A stretch of DNA of 11,609 nucleotides from Psychrobacillus sp040274765 (GTDB lineage Bacteria > Bacillota > Bacilli > Bacillales_A > Planococcaceae), in contig JBEMAY010000084.1 of NCBI GenBank assembly GCA_040274765.1, positions 1 through 11,609 on the forward strand. Reading direction: 5' to 3'. Position numbers and translations under genes: made by a program. Shown one piece after another: positions 1-6,556 of this stretch (the first letter of the stretch is position 1; every line of letters begins with the position of its first letter). The notes under the pieces were generated by a model. The model searched no databases. It was not told the DNA's origin and worked only from the letters and a program-made list of their open reading frames with translations.

Positions 1-79
1 ACAGATCCTCCAGCTGTCCGGATCAACTGGAAATTCTATCGGAAAGAGCTCTTATTACTAATATACGAGGGGGATTTAT

Positions 80-508
80 ATGATTACAAAAGCAACGAAA
101 GAGGATATGGAATTTATTCTTTCCCATGCAGTAAGCTCTGCATATGATGCAACGCAACTGGAAATCAGTGAAGACAAGGCACTAGCCATGTTTCAAGGAG
201 TTATAGATAAAGGAGGCTTCTACTTAGTAATGAAAGAAGAGGAAGCTATCCAAGGCTGGATCTTGCTAGGTGAAAATACAGACTATTTTACAGACAACAA
301 GTATGGGTTTATTTATGAAATTTATGTTCTGCCCGCCCATAGAGGAAAAGGGCTTTCTAAAATCCTCATTAATGAAGGAAACTCCTATTTTAAAGAACAA
401 GGCTATGAAACGGTTCGTTTAAATGTGTTTGCCTCAAACTTTGCTAAAGAGATTTATAAGAAGATTGGATTTCAAGAAGTGAATTGTATAATGGAAGTTA
501 AATTGTGA
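80..508 (+). CDS. GNAT-family N-acetyltransferase
   Basis: This 142-residue protein is a single-domain GCN5-related acetyltransferase, expected to move an acetyl group from acetyl-CoA to an amine; the substrate cannot be told from sequence. The acetyl-CoA pyrophosphate loop (R/Q-x-x-G-x-G/A) is seen as R88-G-K-G-L-S93, directly after the usual beta strand ending IYVLPAHRG. The late motif N120-FAKEIYKKIGF131 is the common N-x-x-A-x-x-x-Y-x-x-x-GF signature near the C terminus. There is no signal peptide or membrane segment, so it is cytoplasmic. The ATG is preceded by GAGGGGG at 67-73, about 6 bp away. It ends at a strong terminator (532-563) and so is separated from the transporter gene that follows. 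The length is normal for the family. Confidence 0.92.
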   Translation: MITKATKEDMEFILSHAVSSAYDATQLEISEDKALAMFQGVIDKGGFYLVMKEEEAIQGWILLGENTDYFTDNKYGFIYEIYVLPAHRGKGLSKILINEGNSYFKEQGYETVRLNVFASNFAKEIYKKIGFQEVNCIMEVKL

Positions 509-531
509 CGTACTGATAAACTAAATCACCT

Positions 532-563
532 AAGCTCCAAGCAATCCATGCTTGGAGCTTTTT
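532..563 (+). terminator. Rho-independent terminator after the GNAT gene
   Basis: A perfect 12-bp inverted repeat (AAGCTCCAAGCA at 532-543 and TGCTTGGAGCTT at 549-560) with a 5-base loop runs into a T tract (559-563). It lies 24 bp past the acetyltransferase stop codon. The A-rich side is short, so it is best read as a plus-strand terminator. Confidence 0.93.
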
Positions 564-764
564 GTATCTCACCGACCTAACATACTAGAGGCCGGGAATT
601 TTTCTGCTCACTTTTCGGTTCACTCACTTCACCTTAAGTATTACCTCAGTTTCAGCCCCTGGTCTTAGTAACATTTCATCCTCACGAACAATGTGGTATT
701 AATTCCATTTTTATACAATCATAAAGAAATTACATCAAGAGCACTCATACACATTTTTTCATTT
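564..764. other. Intergenic stretch with a possible decayed coding fragment
   Basis: No complete gene is seen between the GNAT terminator and the transporter's ribosome binding site, and no convincing sigma-A promoter stands out. On the minus strand, 624-698 reads as 24 codons without a stop (YHIVREDEMLLRPGAETEVI then LKVK and TGA) with a protein-like composition, but a stop lies immediately upstream and it has no start or ribosome binding site at its head. It may be the 3' remnant of a lost gene; a chance open frame is not excluded. Confidence 0.3.
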
Positions 765-781
765 AAAAGGAGGAGTCACGT

Positions 782-3700
782 GTGTCATTGTTAACCAGGT
801 GGGCATTTAGCAACAAAGCGGCAATAGCTGTATTGACCGTATTAGTTTTAGTAATTGGGGTGATTAGTTACTTTCGATTGCCAATGGAGTTCTTACCTTC
901 AGCGGATAATCCACAGGTAACCATTATAACGATGGGTTCAGGAACAGATGCAAAAACAATGGAAACTGAGGTAACGGGTCCAATTGAAAGTGCAATAAAC
1001 GGTCTAAATGGGAAGTCTTCCATCTATTCCAGAACAGGGGATGGATATTCCCATGTAGACATCGTCTATGAATCTGGATATGATATGAAGCTGGCAAAAC
1101 AGGAGGTACAGGAAGCTTTAGCACACATTTCCTTCCCTTCCGGTATCGCGAAGCCAGTAGTTTCCCAGCTGCATACTTCTATGATCCCTATTGTGAATAT
1201 AGCTGTTACGTTTGAGGATGGACTTTCCTCTGAAAATGTAGAGTTTGCAAGGAACACACTCATCTCACGTTATGAGCAAATCAAAGGAATTTCCAATGTA
1301 GATTTATACGGGGCACATGATACAACCATTTCGGTTCAATTGGATATGGAAAAAATGCAGGAGAATCAAATTCCCATTGAATCAGTATTGACTATACTTC
1401 AAGGACAAAATGTTGCGGTGTCTGTTGGAGAAAAGACGGTAAACGGTCAAGTCAGTAATATTAAGGTCATCGGTGACGTAACCAGCTTAGTTAAGTTAAA
1501 ACAAATGACCATTGTGCCTGAAGTAACACTCGAGGACATTGCTAATATTCAGGAAGCAACCGATTCAGCTTTTATGAGTCATTTTAATGGCAAGGATACA
1601 CTGGATATTAGTATTACAAAGGATAGTACATCCAATGCGGTGACGATCAGTAAGGAAGTTGAAAAAGTAACAAAGGAATTAAACGAAAAGTATACGCAGC
1701 AAGAATCTGTCATTTATGTATCTTCCTCGGACTTGGTTCAAAATTCTGTCCACACGATGATGAAGGAAGTTTTACTCGGAGCATTGTTTGCGACTATTGT
1801 AATCATGGTATTCCTTCGTAACATTCGGTCTACCTTTATTACGATTATTTCTATTCCTCTATCGCTATGTCTGACTTTATTTTTGCTATCGCTATCTGGT
1901 GTTACCTTGAACATCTTGACGCTTGGTGGTGTCGCTGTTGCAGTTGGACGATTAGTGGATGACAGCATAGTAGTCATAGAGAATATTTTTCGGAAGATGC
2001 AGTCCGAAAAGTTTAGTGTTCAAATGGTTGTAGATGCCACAAAGCAGGTTGGAGTCGCCATTACAGCATCGACATTAACGACTGTAGCTGTTTTTCTTCC
2101 CATGAGCTTATTAAATGGTTCCTTACAGGATTTTTTACTACCCTTTGCTCTAACGGTTACCTATTCGCTGTTAGCCTCTCTATTAGTTGCTTTAACAGTT
2201 GTCCCTCTTATGAGTGCTAGCTTGTTGAAGAACACGAAGTTACCAGAGCATAAGGCTGCTACTCGTTTTCCAAGGCTTGTCACGTGGTCGTTGAATCATA
2301 AGTGGGTTATCTTTTTGATTTCCGCAGCATTATTTTTCGGTTCCATCGGCACATACTTTCTAATACCAAAAGGAGCAGTCAATAGTTCCTCGTCCGATTA
2401 TATAACCGTCACACTAACCTATCCAACGAGCACAGCTGCCGAGGAAGTGCAGTCAAAAATGATGGACATGGAATCTTATATTCTAGAAATGGATGAGGTA
2501 GAATATGTTTTTGCGCAAGTAGGTACTCCTTCGGAGGCTGCACAATATGGAGCGGTGGGCTCTTCAACGGAAGCTTACTTCAGTATCTTATTACATGATA
2601 AGAATGATATCCCATTAGTGATGGAGTCGATTGAAGCAAAAAGAGGAATGTTTTCAGGTGCCGCATTTGAAATGACAGAAGCCTCCTTTATGATGGGTGG
2701 CTCCAGTACTAATATCAATATTGATTTAGTCGGAGACAATATCGAAAGCTTAGAAAAGCTTGCGCCGACTATTCAAGAAAAAATTCAACCTATTGATGGC
2801 GTAAATAAAGTCACTACAAATCAAGATGAAAAGAAAACGGTCTACTCACTTATTGTTGACCCTTCCAAAGGTAATACAGAGCAAATCGCTCAACAATTAG
2901 GAGTGATGTTAAATAAAACACCGATAGGAACCATTCATATAGATGGCAAGGAAAAGACAGTTATGCTCGAGCCACTGTTAGATATTGAAAAACCAAATGA
3001 TTTAGAATCTATCCAGATCATGACTAACGAGGGAGCCGTTCCGGTATCTTCTGTGGCAACCCTACAGTCTGAAAAGCTTGCCACTACCCTACTGCACAAG
3101 GATGGGCAAACCTATCTAAGAATTATTGCAGATGTCGATCCAGCTAGACTTTCTGAAATTGCTAGTGAAATAAACGTGGCGATATTCGGAAATGGGGAGG
3201 ACGAAAAAGGAATAGAAATATCAAAGGATATAGAAGTATTCGTAGGCGGCTCAAGTAGTCAGCAGGCAGATGAATTTGAGGATCTCTTTTTAGTGATGCT
3301 CGTCTCCATTGGATTAGTATTTTTAATCATGGTAATAACATTCAAATCCATTCGCACACCAATCGCAATTCTCTTCTCGCTACCACTAGCAGCAATTGGA
3401 GCTGTGCTTGGAATCGTAATAAGTGGTATTTCCATTGATATAACTGCTCTACTTGGTGCACTTATGCTAATTGGAGTTGTTGTAACCAATGCCATTGTCT
3501 TGCTAGACAGAGTGAAGCAAAATGAACAGAAAATGACGATACGCGAATCATTGGTTGAAGCTGCCACCACTAGAATGCGTCCAATTTTTATGACAGCCAT
3601 CGCGACCATCTGTGCCATGCTCCCACTGCTCCTAAAGCAAGCAGAGTCAGGTATCCTTGTATCCCAAAGCCTTGCAATCGTTGTAATTGGAGGATTGGCA

Positions 3701-3784
3701 ATGGCTACGCTACTAACCTTAATTGTCATACCATGTATTTATGAACTTCTCTATTTTAGAAAATCTAAAAAGCAAAGACAGTAG
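782..3784 (+). CDS. RND-superfamily efflux transporter (AcrB/SwrC-like)
   Basis: This 1000-residue integral membrane protein has the two-fold RND layout: TM1 at about 12-30, a large extracytoplasmic loop, TM2-6 at about 327-477, TM7 at about 505-525, a second large loop, then TM8-12 at about 837-990. The TM4 proton-relay motif GRLVDDSIVVIEN carries both aspartates, D393 and D394. In TM10, where AcrB has an essential lysine, the sequence reads GVVVTNAIVLLDR with T902-N903, which I recall as usual in Gram-positive members such as SwrC. It is therefore likely a proton-driven exporter of drugs, surfactants or lipids. The start is GTG, supported by AAAAGGAGG at 765-773, 8 bp away. No membrane-fusion protein, outer-membrane channel or adjacent regulator is present. 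It is distinct enough from B. subtilis SwrC as I remember it that I give no symbol. Substrate unknown. Confidence 0.93.
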   Translation: MSLLTRWAFSNKAAIAVLTVLVLVIGVISYFRLPMEFLPSADNPQVTIITMGSGTDAKTMETEVTGPIESAINGLNGKSSIYSRTGDGYSHVDIVYESGYDMKLAKQEVQEALAHISFPSGIAKPVVSQLHTSMIPIVNIAVTFEDGLSSENVEFARNTLISRYEQIKGISNVDLYGAHDTTISVQLDMEKMQENQIPIESVLTILQGQNVAVSVGEKTVNGQVSNIKVIGDVTSLVKLKQMTIVPEVTLEDIANIQEATDSAFMSHFNGKDTLDISITKDSTSNAVTISKEVEKVTKELNEKYTQQESVIYVSSSDLVQNSVHTMMKEVLLGALFATIVIMVFLRNIRSTFITIISIPLSLCLTLFLLSLSGVTLNILTLGGVAVAVGRLVDDSIVVIENIFRKMQSEKFSVQMVVDATKQVGVAITASTLTTVAVFLPMSLLNGSLQDFLLPFALTVTYSLLASLLVALTVVPLMSASLLKNTKLPEHKAATRFPRLVTWSLNHKWVIFLISAALFFGSIGTYFLIPKGAVNSSSSDYITVTLTYPTSTAAEEVQSKMMDMESYILEMDEVEYVFAQVGTPSEAAQYGAVGSSTEAYFSILLHDKNDIPLVMESIEAKRGMFSGAAFEMTEASFMMGGSSTNINIDLVGDNIESLEKLAPTIQEKIQPIDGVNKVTTNQDEKKTVYSLIVDPSKGNTEQIAQQLGVMLNKTPIGTIHIDGKEKTVMLEPLLDIEKPNDLESIQIMTNEGAVPVSSVATLQSEKLATTLLHKDGQTYLRIIADVDPARLSEIASEINVAIFGNGEDEKGIEISKDIEVFVGGSSSQQADEFEDLFLVMLVSIGLVFLIMVITFKSIRTPIAILFSLPLAAIGAVLGIVISGISIDITALLGALMLIGVVVTNAIVLLDRVKQNEQKMTIRESLVEAATTRMRPIFMTAIATICAMLPLLLKQAESGILVSQSLAIVVIGGLAMATLLTLIVIPCIYELLYFRKSKKQRQ

Positions 3785-3930
3785 ATTGAGAAATGACTTG
3801 ATTTAACAATTTCCATAGTGTAACTAATGGCTTATCACTTTCAGACCTTTTATTTATTTTCTATTTCTATTAAATTGCCTCTTTAGTAAATCATTTGAGA
3901 CTCTTTTAAAGCGAGAACGTCTAATTTTGC
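3785..3930 (+). promoter_or_regulatory. Transporter-lipoprotein gap with weak promoter candidate
   Basis: No hairpin-plus-T-run terminator is visible after the transporter. A possible sigma-A promoter for the lipoprotein gene is TTGAGA (3895-3900) and TCTAAT (3920-3925), but the 19-bp spacer is long, so the call is weak. Read-through from the transporter gene is equally possible. Confidence 0.25.
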
Positions 3931-3946
3931 AAAGGGGGAATATTTC

Positions 3947-4363
3947 TTGAGAATTACTCTATATTTCATTACTTTCATAGTAATCATTTCATTATTTATA
4001 ATGGGTTGTTCGAATGCTACAGAAGACGAAGTTCAAAATATAGAAGGTCAAAAAATAGAAGTTCAAAAGCGTGTTGGCGATGAAAATAAATACGAGGTTT
4101 TCAAAGATATCACTTATTACGAGGATGTTGAGAAAGTGAAAGAGATTTTAGATATGATAGATTGGGAAAATGCAAAAGTAGAAATGGTACGCCCTCCCGA
4201 TTACCGATTTTCCTTTCCAACTTTAGAAGCGAAAGGATTGGCTTATAGCCTTTGGATCAGCTCAAATGCTACAGTAGAAATTATTATTTACGAAGAACAT
4301 AAGTATTCTCAACTAGACGAGATTATGTCAACAGAACTAATAGAAATTCTTACTAGGGAATGA
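3947..4363 (+). CDS. Small membrane-anchored lipoprotein of unknown function
   Basis: The predicted 138-residue protein begins with a hydrophobic signal (residues 4-19) ending in the lipobox I-M-G-C, so Cys21 should be lipidated and the mature 118 residues should sit on the outer face of the membrane. The start is TTG at 3947, supported by AAAGGGGG at 3931-3938 with 8 bp spacing; there is no better ATG upstream of the signal. The mature part opens with an acidic linker and then reads as a small alpha/beta domain containing VRPPDYRFSFPTL (about 84-96) and a late YSLWISSNATVEIII strand region. This pattern reminds me of the short YhfM-like lipoproteins of Bacillus, a family of unknown role; that link is from memory and uncertain. 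Its stop codon is only a few bases before the palindromic repeat at 4369. Confidence 0.8.
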   Translation: MRITLYFITFIVIISLFIMGCSNATEDEVQNIEGQKIEVQKRVGDENKYEVFKDITYYEDVEKVKEILDMIDWENAKVEMVRPPDYRFSFPTLEAKGLAYSLWISSNATVEIIIYEEHKYSQLDEIMSTELIEILTRE

Positions 4364-4368
4364 GGCTA

Positions 4369-4506
4369 CGAGAAAAGCGCAATCGCCTGTCACTGCCCCG
4401 ACAGGCAAATGGATAAAAGCGAGGAGGCAGGTCCTCAGCCACCGGAGCTTTTATCCATTTGACCCCGAGGGGCAAGGCGATGAAGCTAGACATCAATTTA
4501 TCCACG
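4369..4506. repeat. Nested palindromic intergenic repeat (Bacillaceae-type)
   Basis: This element has layered inverted repeats. The core is a perfect 14-bp stem, AAATGGATAAAAGC (4407-4420) with GCTTTTATCCATTT (4447-4460), enclosing a smaller hairpin GAGGA/TCCTC (4421-4425, 4432-4436). Outside it, TGCCCC (4394-4399) pairs with GGGGCA (4469-4474) and TCGCCT (4383-4388) pairs with AGGCGA (4475-4480). The left flank can alternatively fold as GCCTGTC/GACAGGC (4385-4391, 4400-4406), and CCCCGAGGGG (4463-4472) is itself a palindrome. The edges, GAGAAAAGCGC on the left and GAAGCTAGACAT followed by TTTATCCACG on the right, match a repeat layout I recall from intergenic regions across Bacillus-related genomes. 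It lies between convergent genes and directly behind a stop codon. It is not a simple terminator because no T tract follows. Confidence 0.75.
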
Positions 4507-4535
4507 GGTTCGGAATTTTGTAATCTCCTAAACAG

Positions 4536-4574
4536 TAAGAAAAGCCAGACCAGCTAATCAGCTTGGTCTGGCTT
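4536..4574 (-). terminator. Rho-independent terminator of the SH3-like secreted protein gene
   Basis: AGCCAGACC (4543-4551) pairs with GGTCTGGCT (4565-4573), extended inward by AGCT/AGCT (4552-4555, 4560-4563) with one bulged base. Read on the minus strand the hairpin is followed by TTTTCTTA (4543 down to 4536), the usual U-rich tail. It lies 6 bp past the stop codon of the minus-strand gene. On the plus strand the tail is poorer, though it may also stop read-through from the lipoprotein gene. Confidence 0.88.
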
Positions 4575-4579
4575 CTATA

Positions 4580-5422
4580 TTATTTGAACGATATTAATTC
4601 AGCATCTACTTGCCCATCGTTGCCTACCATTTTAATAATTCCAACGCCTGGTGCTAAGTAATAAGTGTTCCCAAAGTGCGTTTTGAAAATCACCACATTT
4701 TGGAAGGTGCCAGCCTTCACTGTGACAGTGCTAGTTGTGCTGATTACATTAATGTTATGAACTAATCTCTCATTTCCATCATAGTCTATCTCTTTCGTTT
4801 GCTTACCTTCGATTAAAGGATAATGGACATTAAATAAGACCCAATCTGTATTGTTTACACCAAACTGGATATAAGAATCTCCTTCATAAGAAAATTCGTT
4901 GTACACATATCCACCGATGTCCATCCCCGGTATTGGTAAAAGTGTACGGGTTACCCCATCTTCACTTTCAACTCTAATCGTAAATTCTCTCTTGGATGAC
5001 TCCGTAAAGCTTGGAGAATACGTAAGCTTCATGCCTGCTTTTGGGGTTATTCCACCGTTTACTTCCTTGTTCAATAAGGCAAGCTTACTTTTCGAAGGAG
5101 TTTCGTACTTCACCTTTGTACTTTTTTGAACAAAGCTGCTTGCACCCAATCCGTATAAGCCGCCGTTTGTCCCTTTATATGTGTAGACTCTATATTCATC
5201 ACCTTTTTTAAGGGTACGCACCTTACTAAGTGATCCATTCGAGCCTATTTTGACTAAATCCGTGTCTGCTAAAATAGTTACCTTACCAATTTGTCCTGCC
5301 TTTAGTTCTGTTTTGCCCCACATAACCTTATGTGTTGCTGCTTCAGCGGATAGGTTAGCGGTTGCCGTAATTCCTAATGCTAACATAGCTACTAGTACTA
5401 CCTTGCAAATTTTTTTAAACAT
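4580..5422 (-). CDS. Secreted protein with N-terminal SH3-like domain
   Basis: The 280-residue product has a classical signal peptide: basic MFKKICK, a hydrophobic stretch at about 8-22, and a probable cleavage after Ala-Glu-Ala at about 28. There is no lipobox or cell-wall sorting motif. The mature protein falls into two parts. Residues 31-110, opening VMWGKTELKAGQIGKVTI and closing KVKYETPSKSKLALLN, match a small SH3-like beta domain I know from exported Bacillaceae proteins. Residues about 125-280 are beta-rich and end with VTVKAGTFQNVVIFKT then YYLAPGVGIIKMV, a pattern common in secreted and lipoprotein beta domains of Firmicutes. The role is unknown; cell-wall binding is only a possibility. 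The ATG follows GGAAGGGAG (5432-5440) at about 9 bp. It is monocistronic, with its own promoter and terminator. Confidence 0.85.
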   Translation of the reverse strand: MFKKICKVVLVAMLALGITATANLSAEAATHKVMWGKTELKAGQIGKVTILADTDLVKIGSNGSLSKVRTLKKGDEYRVYTYKGTNGGLYGLGASSFVQKSTKVKYETPSKSKLALLNKEVNGGITPKAGMKLTYSPSFTESSKREFTIRVESEDGVTRTLLPIPGMDIGGYVYNEFSYEGDSYIQFGVNNTDWVLFNVHYPLIEGKQTKEIDYDGNERLVHNINVISTTSTVTVKAGTFQNVVIFKTHFGNTYYLAPGVGIIKMVGNDGQVDAELISFK

Positions 5423-5468
5423 ATTAAAACTCTCCCTTCCATTACTATTTTAACAGAATAATAATGAA

Positions 5469-5500
5469 AATATATCTTTTATTGGATATCAATCCAATAA
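5469..5500 (-). promoter_or_regulatory. Sigma-A promoter with overlapping inverted repeat
   Basis: On the minus strand a -35 TTGGAT (5497 down to 5492) and a -10 TATATT (5474 down to 5469) are separated by exactly 17 bp, giving a leader of about 40 bases before the secreted protein's ATG. The -35 sits inside a perfect 8+8 bp inverted repeat, TTATTGGA (5479-5486) and TCCAATAA (5493-5500), with a 6-bp spacer. This is a natural place for a repressor to bind. Confidence 0.6.
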
Positions 5501-5599
5501 ATTGTATTTTAAATTATTATATGTATTAAATTGTTAAAAAAATGAATATACTAGTCTTTATGCTCTATAAAAATGAAATTTGTGGATGTATTTATCCAT

Positions 5600-5626
5600 A
5601 AAAAAAGAACTGCAAACTAGCAGCTC
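5600..5626 (-). terminator. Rho-independent terminator of the small four-Cys protein gene
   Basis: On the minus strand GAGCTGC (5626 down to 5620) pairs with GCAGTTC (5613 down to 5607), including one G-U pair, around a 6-base loop, followed by seven T residues (5606 down to 5600). It is 9 bp past the stop codon. Confidence 0.82.
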
Positions 5627-5635
5627 TACTTTCCA

Positions 5636-5845
5636 TTAACGTGATGGTTTTATTGGGGCACAGTCTGTACAGCTTTTCTGGTTACTCCCTTTAAACTTGG
5701 TAAACGTCTTTTCAAAGACATTCCCACAGGAACACTTAAACTGTAATTTTTGAGAGAAACCTTTATATTCTGTCGACAATAATTCACTAGTTGAATTCTT
5801 TTTAACATACTCACGGATTTCTTCGATCGTCCATCTTTTATTCAT
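5636..5845 (-). CDS. Very small four-cysteine (zinc-ribbon-like) protein
   Basis: I place the start at the ATG at 5845, giving 69 residues beginning MNKRWTIEEIREYV, because GGAGG (5853-5857) lies 7 bp upstream; the neighbouring ATG at 5848 has only 4 bp. A longer in-frame ATG at 5920 has AGGAG just 3 bp away and would add 25 residues of poor, unconserved-looking sequence. The protein has C38-S-C40 and C59-T-D-C62, a CxC...CxxC arrangement fit to bind one zinc. The N-terminal helix plus LLSTEYKG plus Cys pairs resembles the short module found at the front of phage- and plasmid-type endonucleases and DUF723-like proteins. Those are usually longer, so this may be a domain remnant or a stand-alone small protein. 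The C terminus, after C62, is only seven residues. It is flanked by its own promoter and terminator, so expression looks intact. Confidence 0.68.
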   Translation of the reverse strand: MNKRWTIEEIREYVKKNSTSELLSTEYKGFSQKLQFKCSCGNVFEKTFTKFKGSNQKSCTDCAPIKPSR

Positions 5846-5865
5846 CATGACACCTCCGACATAGC

Positions 5866-5905
5866 TTCCGAATAGACATACAGGAAGAAGCTTCGGAAAC
5901 TTCCT
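5866..5905 (-). other. Structured leader of the four-Cys protein gene
   Basis: The leader holds overlapping inverted repeats: TTCCGAA (5866-5872) can pair with TTCGGAA (5892-5898), and AGGAAG (5882-5887) can pair with CTTCCT (5900-5905). The two pairings compete for the same segment, as in an attenuator-like switch, but no T tract follows and no known riboswitch is recognised. Confidence 0.3.
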
Positions 5906-5946
5906 TTCAACCGGGATCATTTGCTCCTAATCTACCTAAGGCTCCT

Positions 5947-5955
5947 ATTATAGCA
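5947..5955 (-). promoter_or_regulatory. Extended -10 promoter for the four-Cys protein gene
   Basis: The minus strand reads TGCTATAAT (5955 down to 5947): a perfect TATAAT with the TGn extension. No good -35 is seen 16-18 bp upstream, which extended -10 promoters tolerate. It implies a leader of about 95 bases before the 5845 start. Confidence 0.55.
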
Positions 5956-5977
5956 TAGAACTTGTTTCCCTCACTAC

Positions 5978-6523
5978 TTAAACTAGCTCAAATACTGCAT
6001 CTTTAGGATACAGGGAGACAAACTTTCCTTCATCTGTTTCATAAGCGACCTCTACACCATCGGTTAGCTTCTTTTCTGATAATAGCTTCCAAATCGAGTG
6101 AAACGCAATCTCTATGTCTAAAACTTGGAATGTGCTTGTTCCTGCTCCCGCTCCGATTTCCGATCCATAGGCATACCCGTTGCCAGTGTACATTAGTTCT
6201 TCTTCCACTATTTCTTCAACCGTCATGCTTTTATCCTCTGTCATCTCAAACTCTTCCTCGTTCTCCTCATTGTATCGATACTGGATAAAAAGCTTCTTCA
6301 TATCCTTTTCTTCCACCAATTGATAGCCTTGACGAGCCTTCTCGTCTGCTAGGGTTTTCATATATTTTTTTGGGCTCTCCCAAAATTTTAACTTATGCTC
6401 TTCTTCTGCCCCTTGCATACCAACTGTTCCACTTACAATGATAATCGGACTTTTAAATTGATAATCGAATATGTTCCAAAACAGAGTTTTGTTCCCCGAC
6501 TTTTTAATCATAAGAATTCTCAA
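5978..6523 (-). CDS. WGR-like domain protein, second of a tandem paralogue pair
   Basis: This 181-residue cytoplasmic protein is a diverged paralogue of the one encoded directly upstream (6557-7069). The N-terminal half (about 11-70) has the order of a WGR-type domain: an aromatic start LFWNIFD, a SGTVGMQG turn, a KFWES strand-helix and then a helix ending DEKARQGYQLV. The usual Trp-Gly-Arg is replaced by Val-Ser-Gly. After an acidic linker (about 85-100) the C-terminal half carries ELMYTGNGYAYGSEIGAG (109-126), then FQVLDIEIAFHSIWKLL, also shared with its neighbour. The start is TTG at 6523, chosen because AAGGGG (6535-6540) lies 11 bp away; the first ATG (6511) would be too far, 23 bp from that site. 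It is 33 bp behind the first paralogue and so likely co-transcribed. Function unknown; WGR domains are known from PARPs and MolR-like proteins and bind nucleic acid there. Confidence 0.78.
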   Translation of the reverse strand: MRILMIKKSGNKTLFWNIFDYQFKSPIIIVSGTVGMQGAEEEHKLKFWESPKKYMKTLADEKARQGYQLVEEKDMKKLFIQYRYNEENEEEFEMTEDKSMTVEEIVEEELMYTGNGYAYGSEIGAGAGTSTFQVLDIEIAFHSIWKLLSEKKLTDGVEVAYETDEGKFVSLYPKDAVFELV

Positions 6524-6556
6524 TTGTATAGCATCCCCTTTGTATATAGTCCAAAA

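Noticed and set aside
1..61. Possible 3' end of an upstream gene (frame 2 to a TAA at 59-61, or frame 3 to a TGA overlapping the GNAT start)
   Set aside because: Only about 20 codons are visible, two frames are equally open, and neither has a recognisable motif.
3259..3729. Long minus-strand open frame inside the RND gene
   Set aside because: It is the antisense shadow of a well-supported membrane protein, with low-complexity composition and no ribosome binding site.
4498..4506. TTATCCACG resembling a DnaA box
   Set aside because: One base off the consensus, alone, and part of the conserved edge of the palindromic repeat; no origin context.
5846..5920. 25-residue N-terminal extension of the four-Cys protein from the ATG at 5920
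   Set aside because: Its AGGAG is only 3 bp from the ATG, the added residues look like translated leader, and the inner start has a better site.
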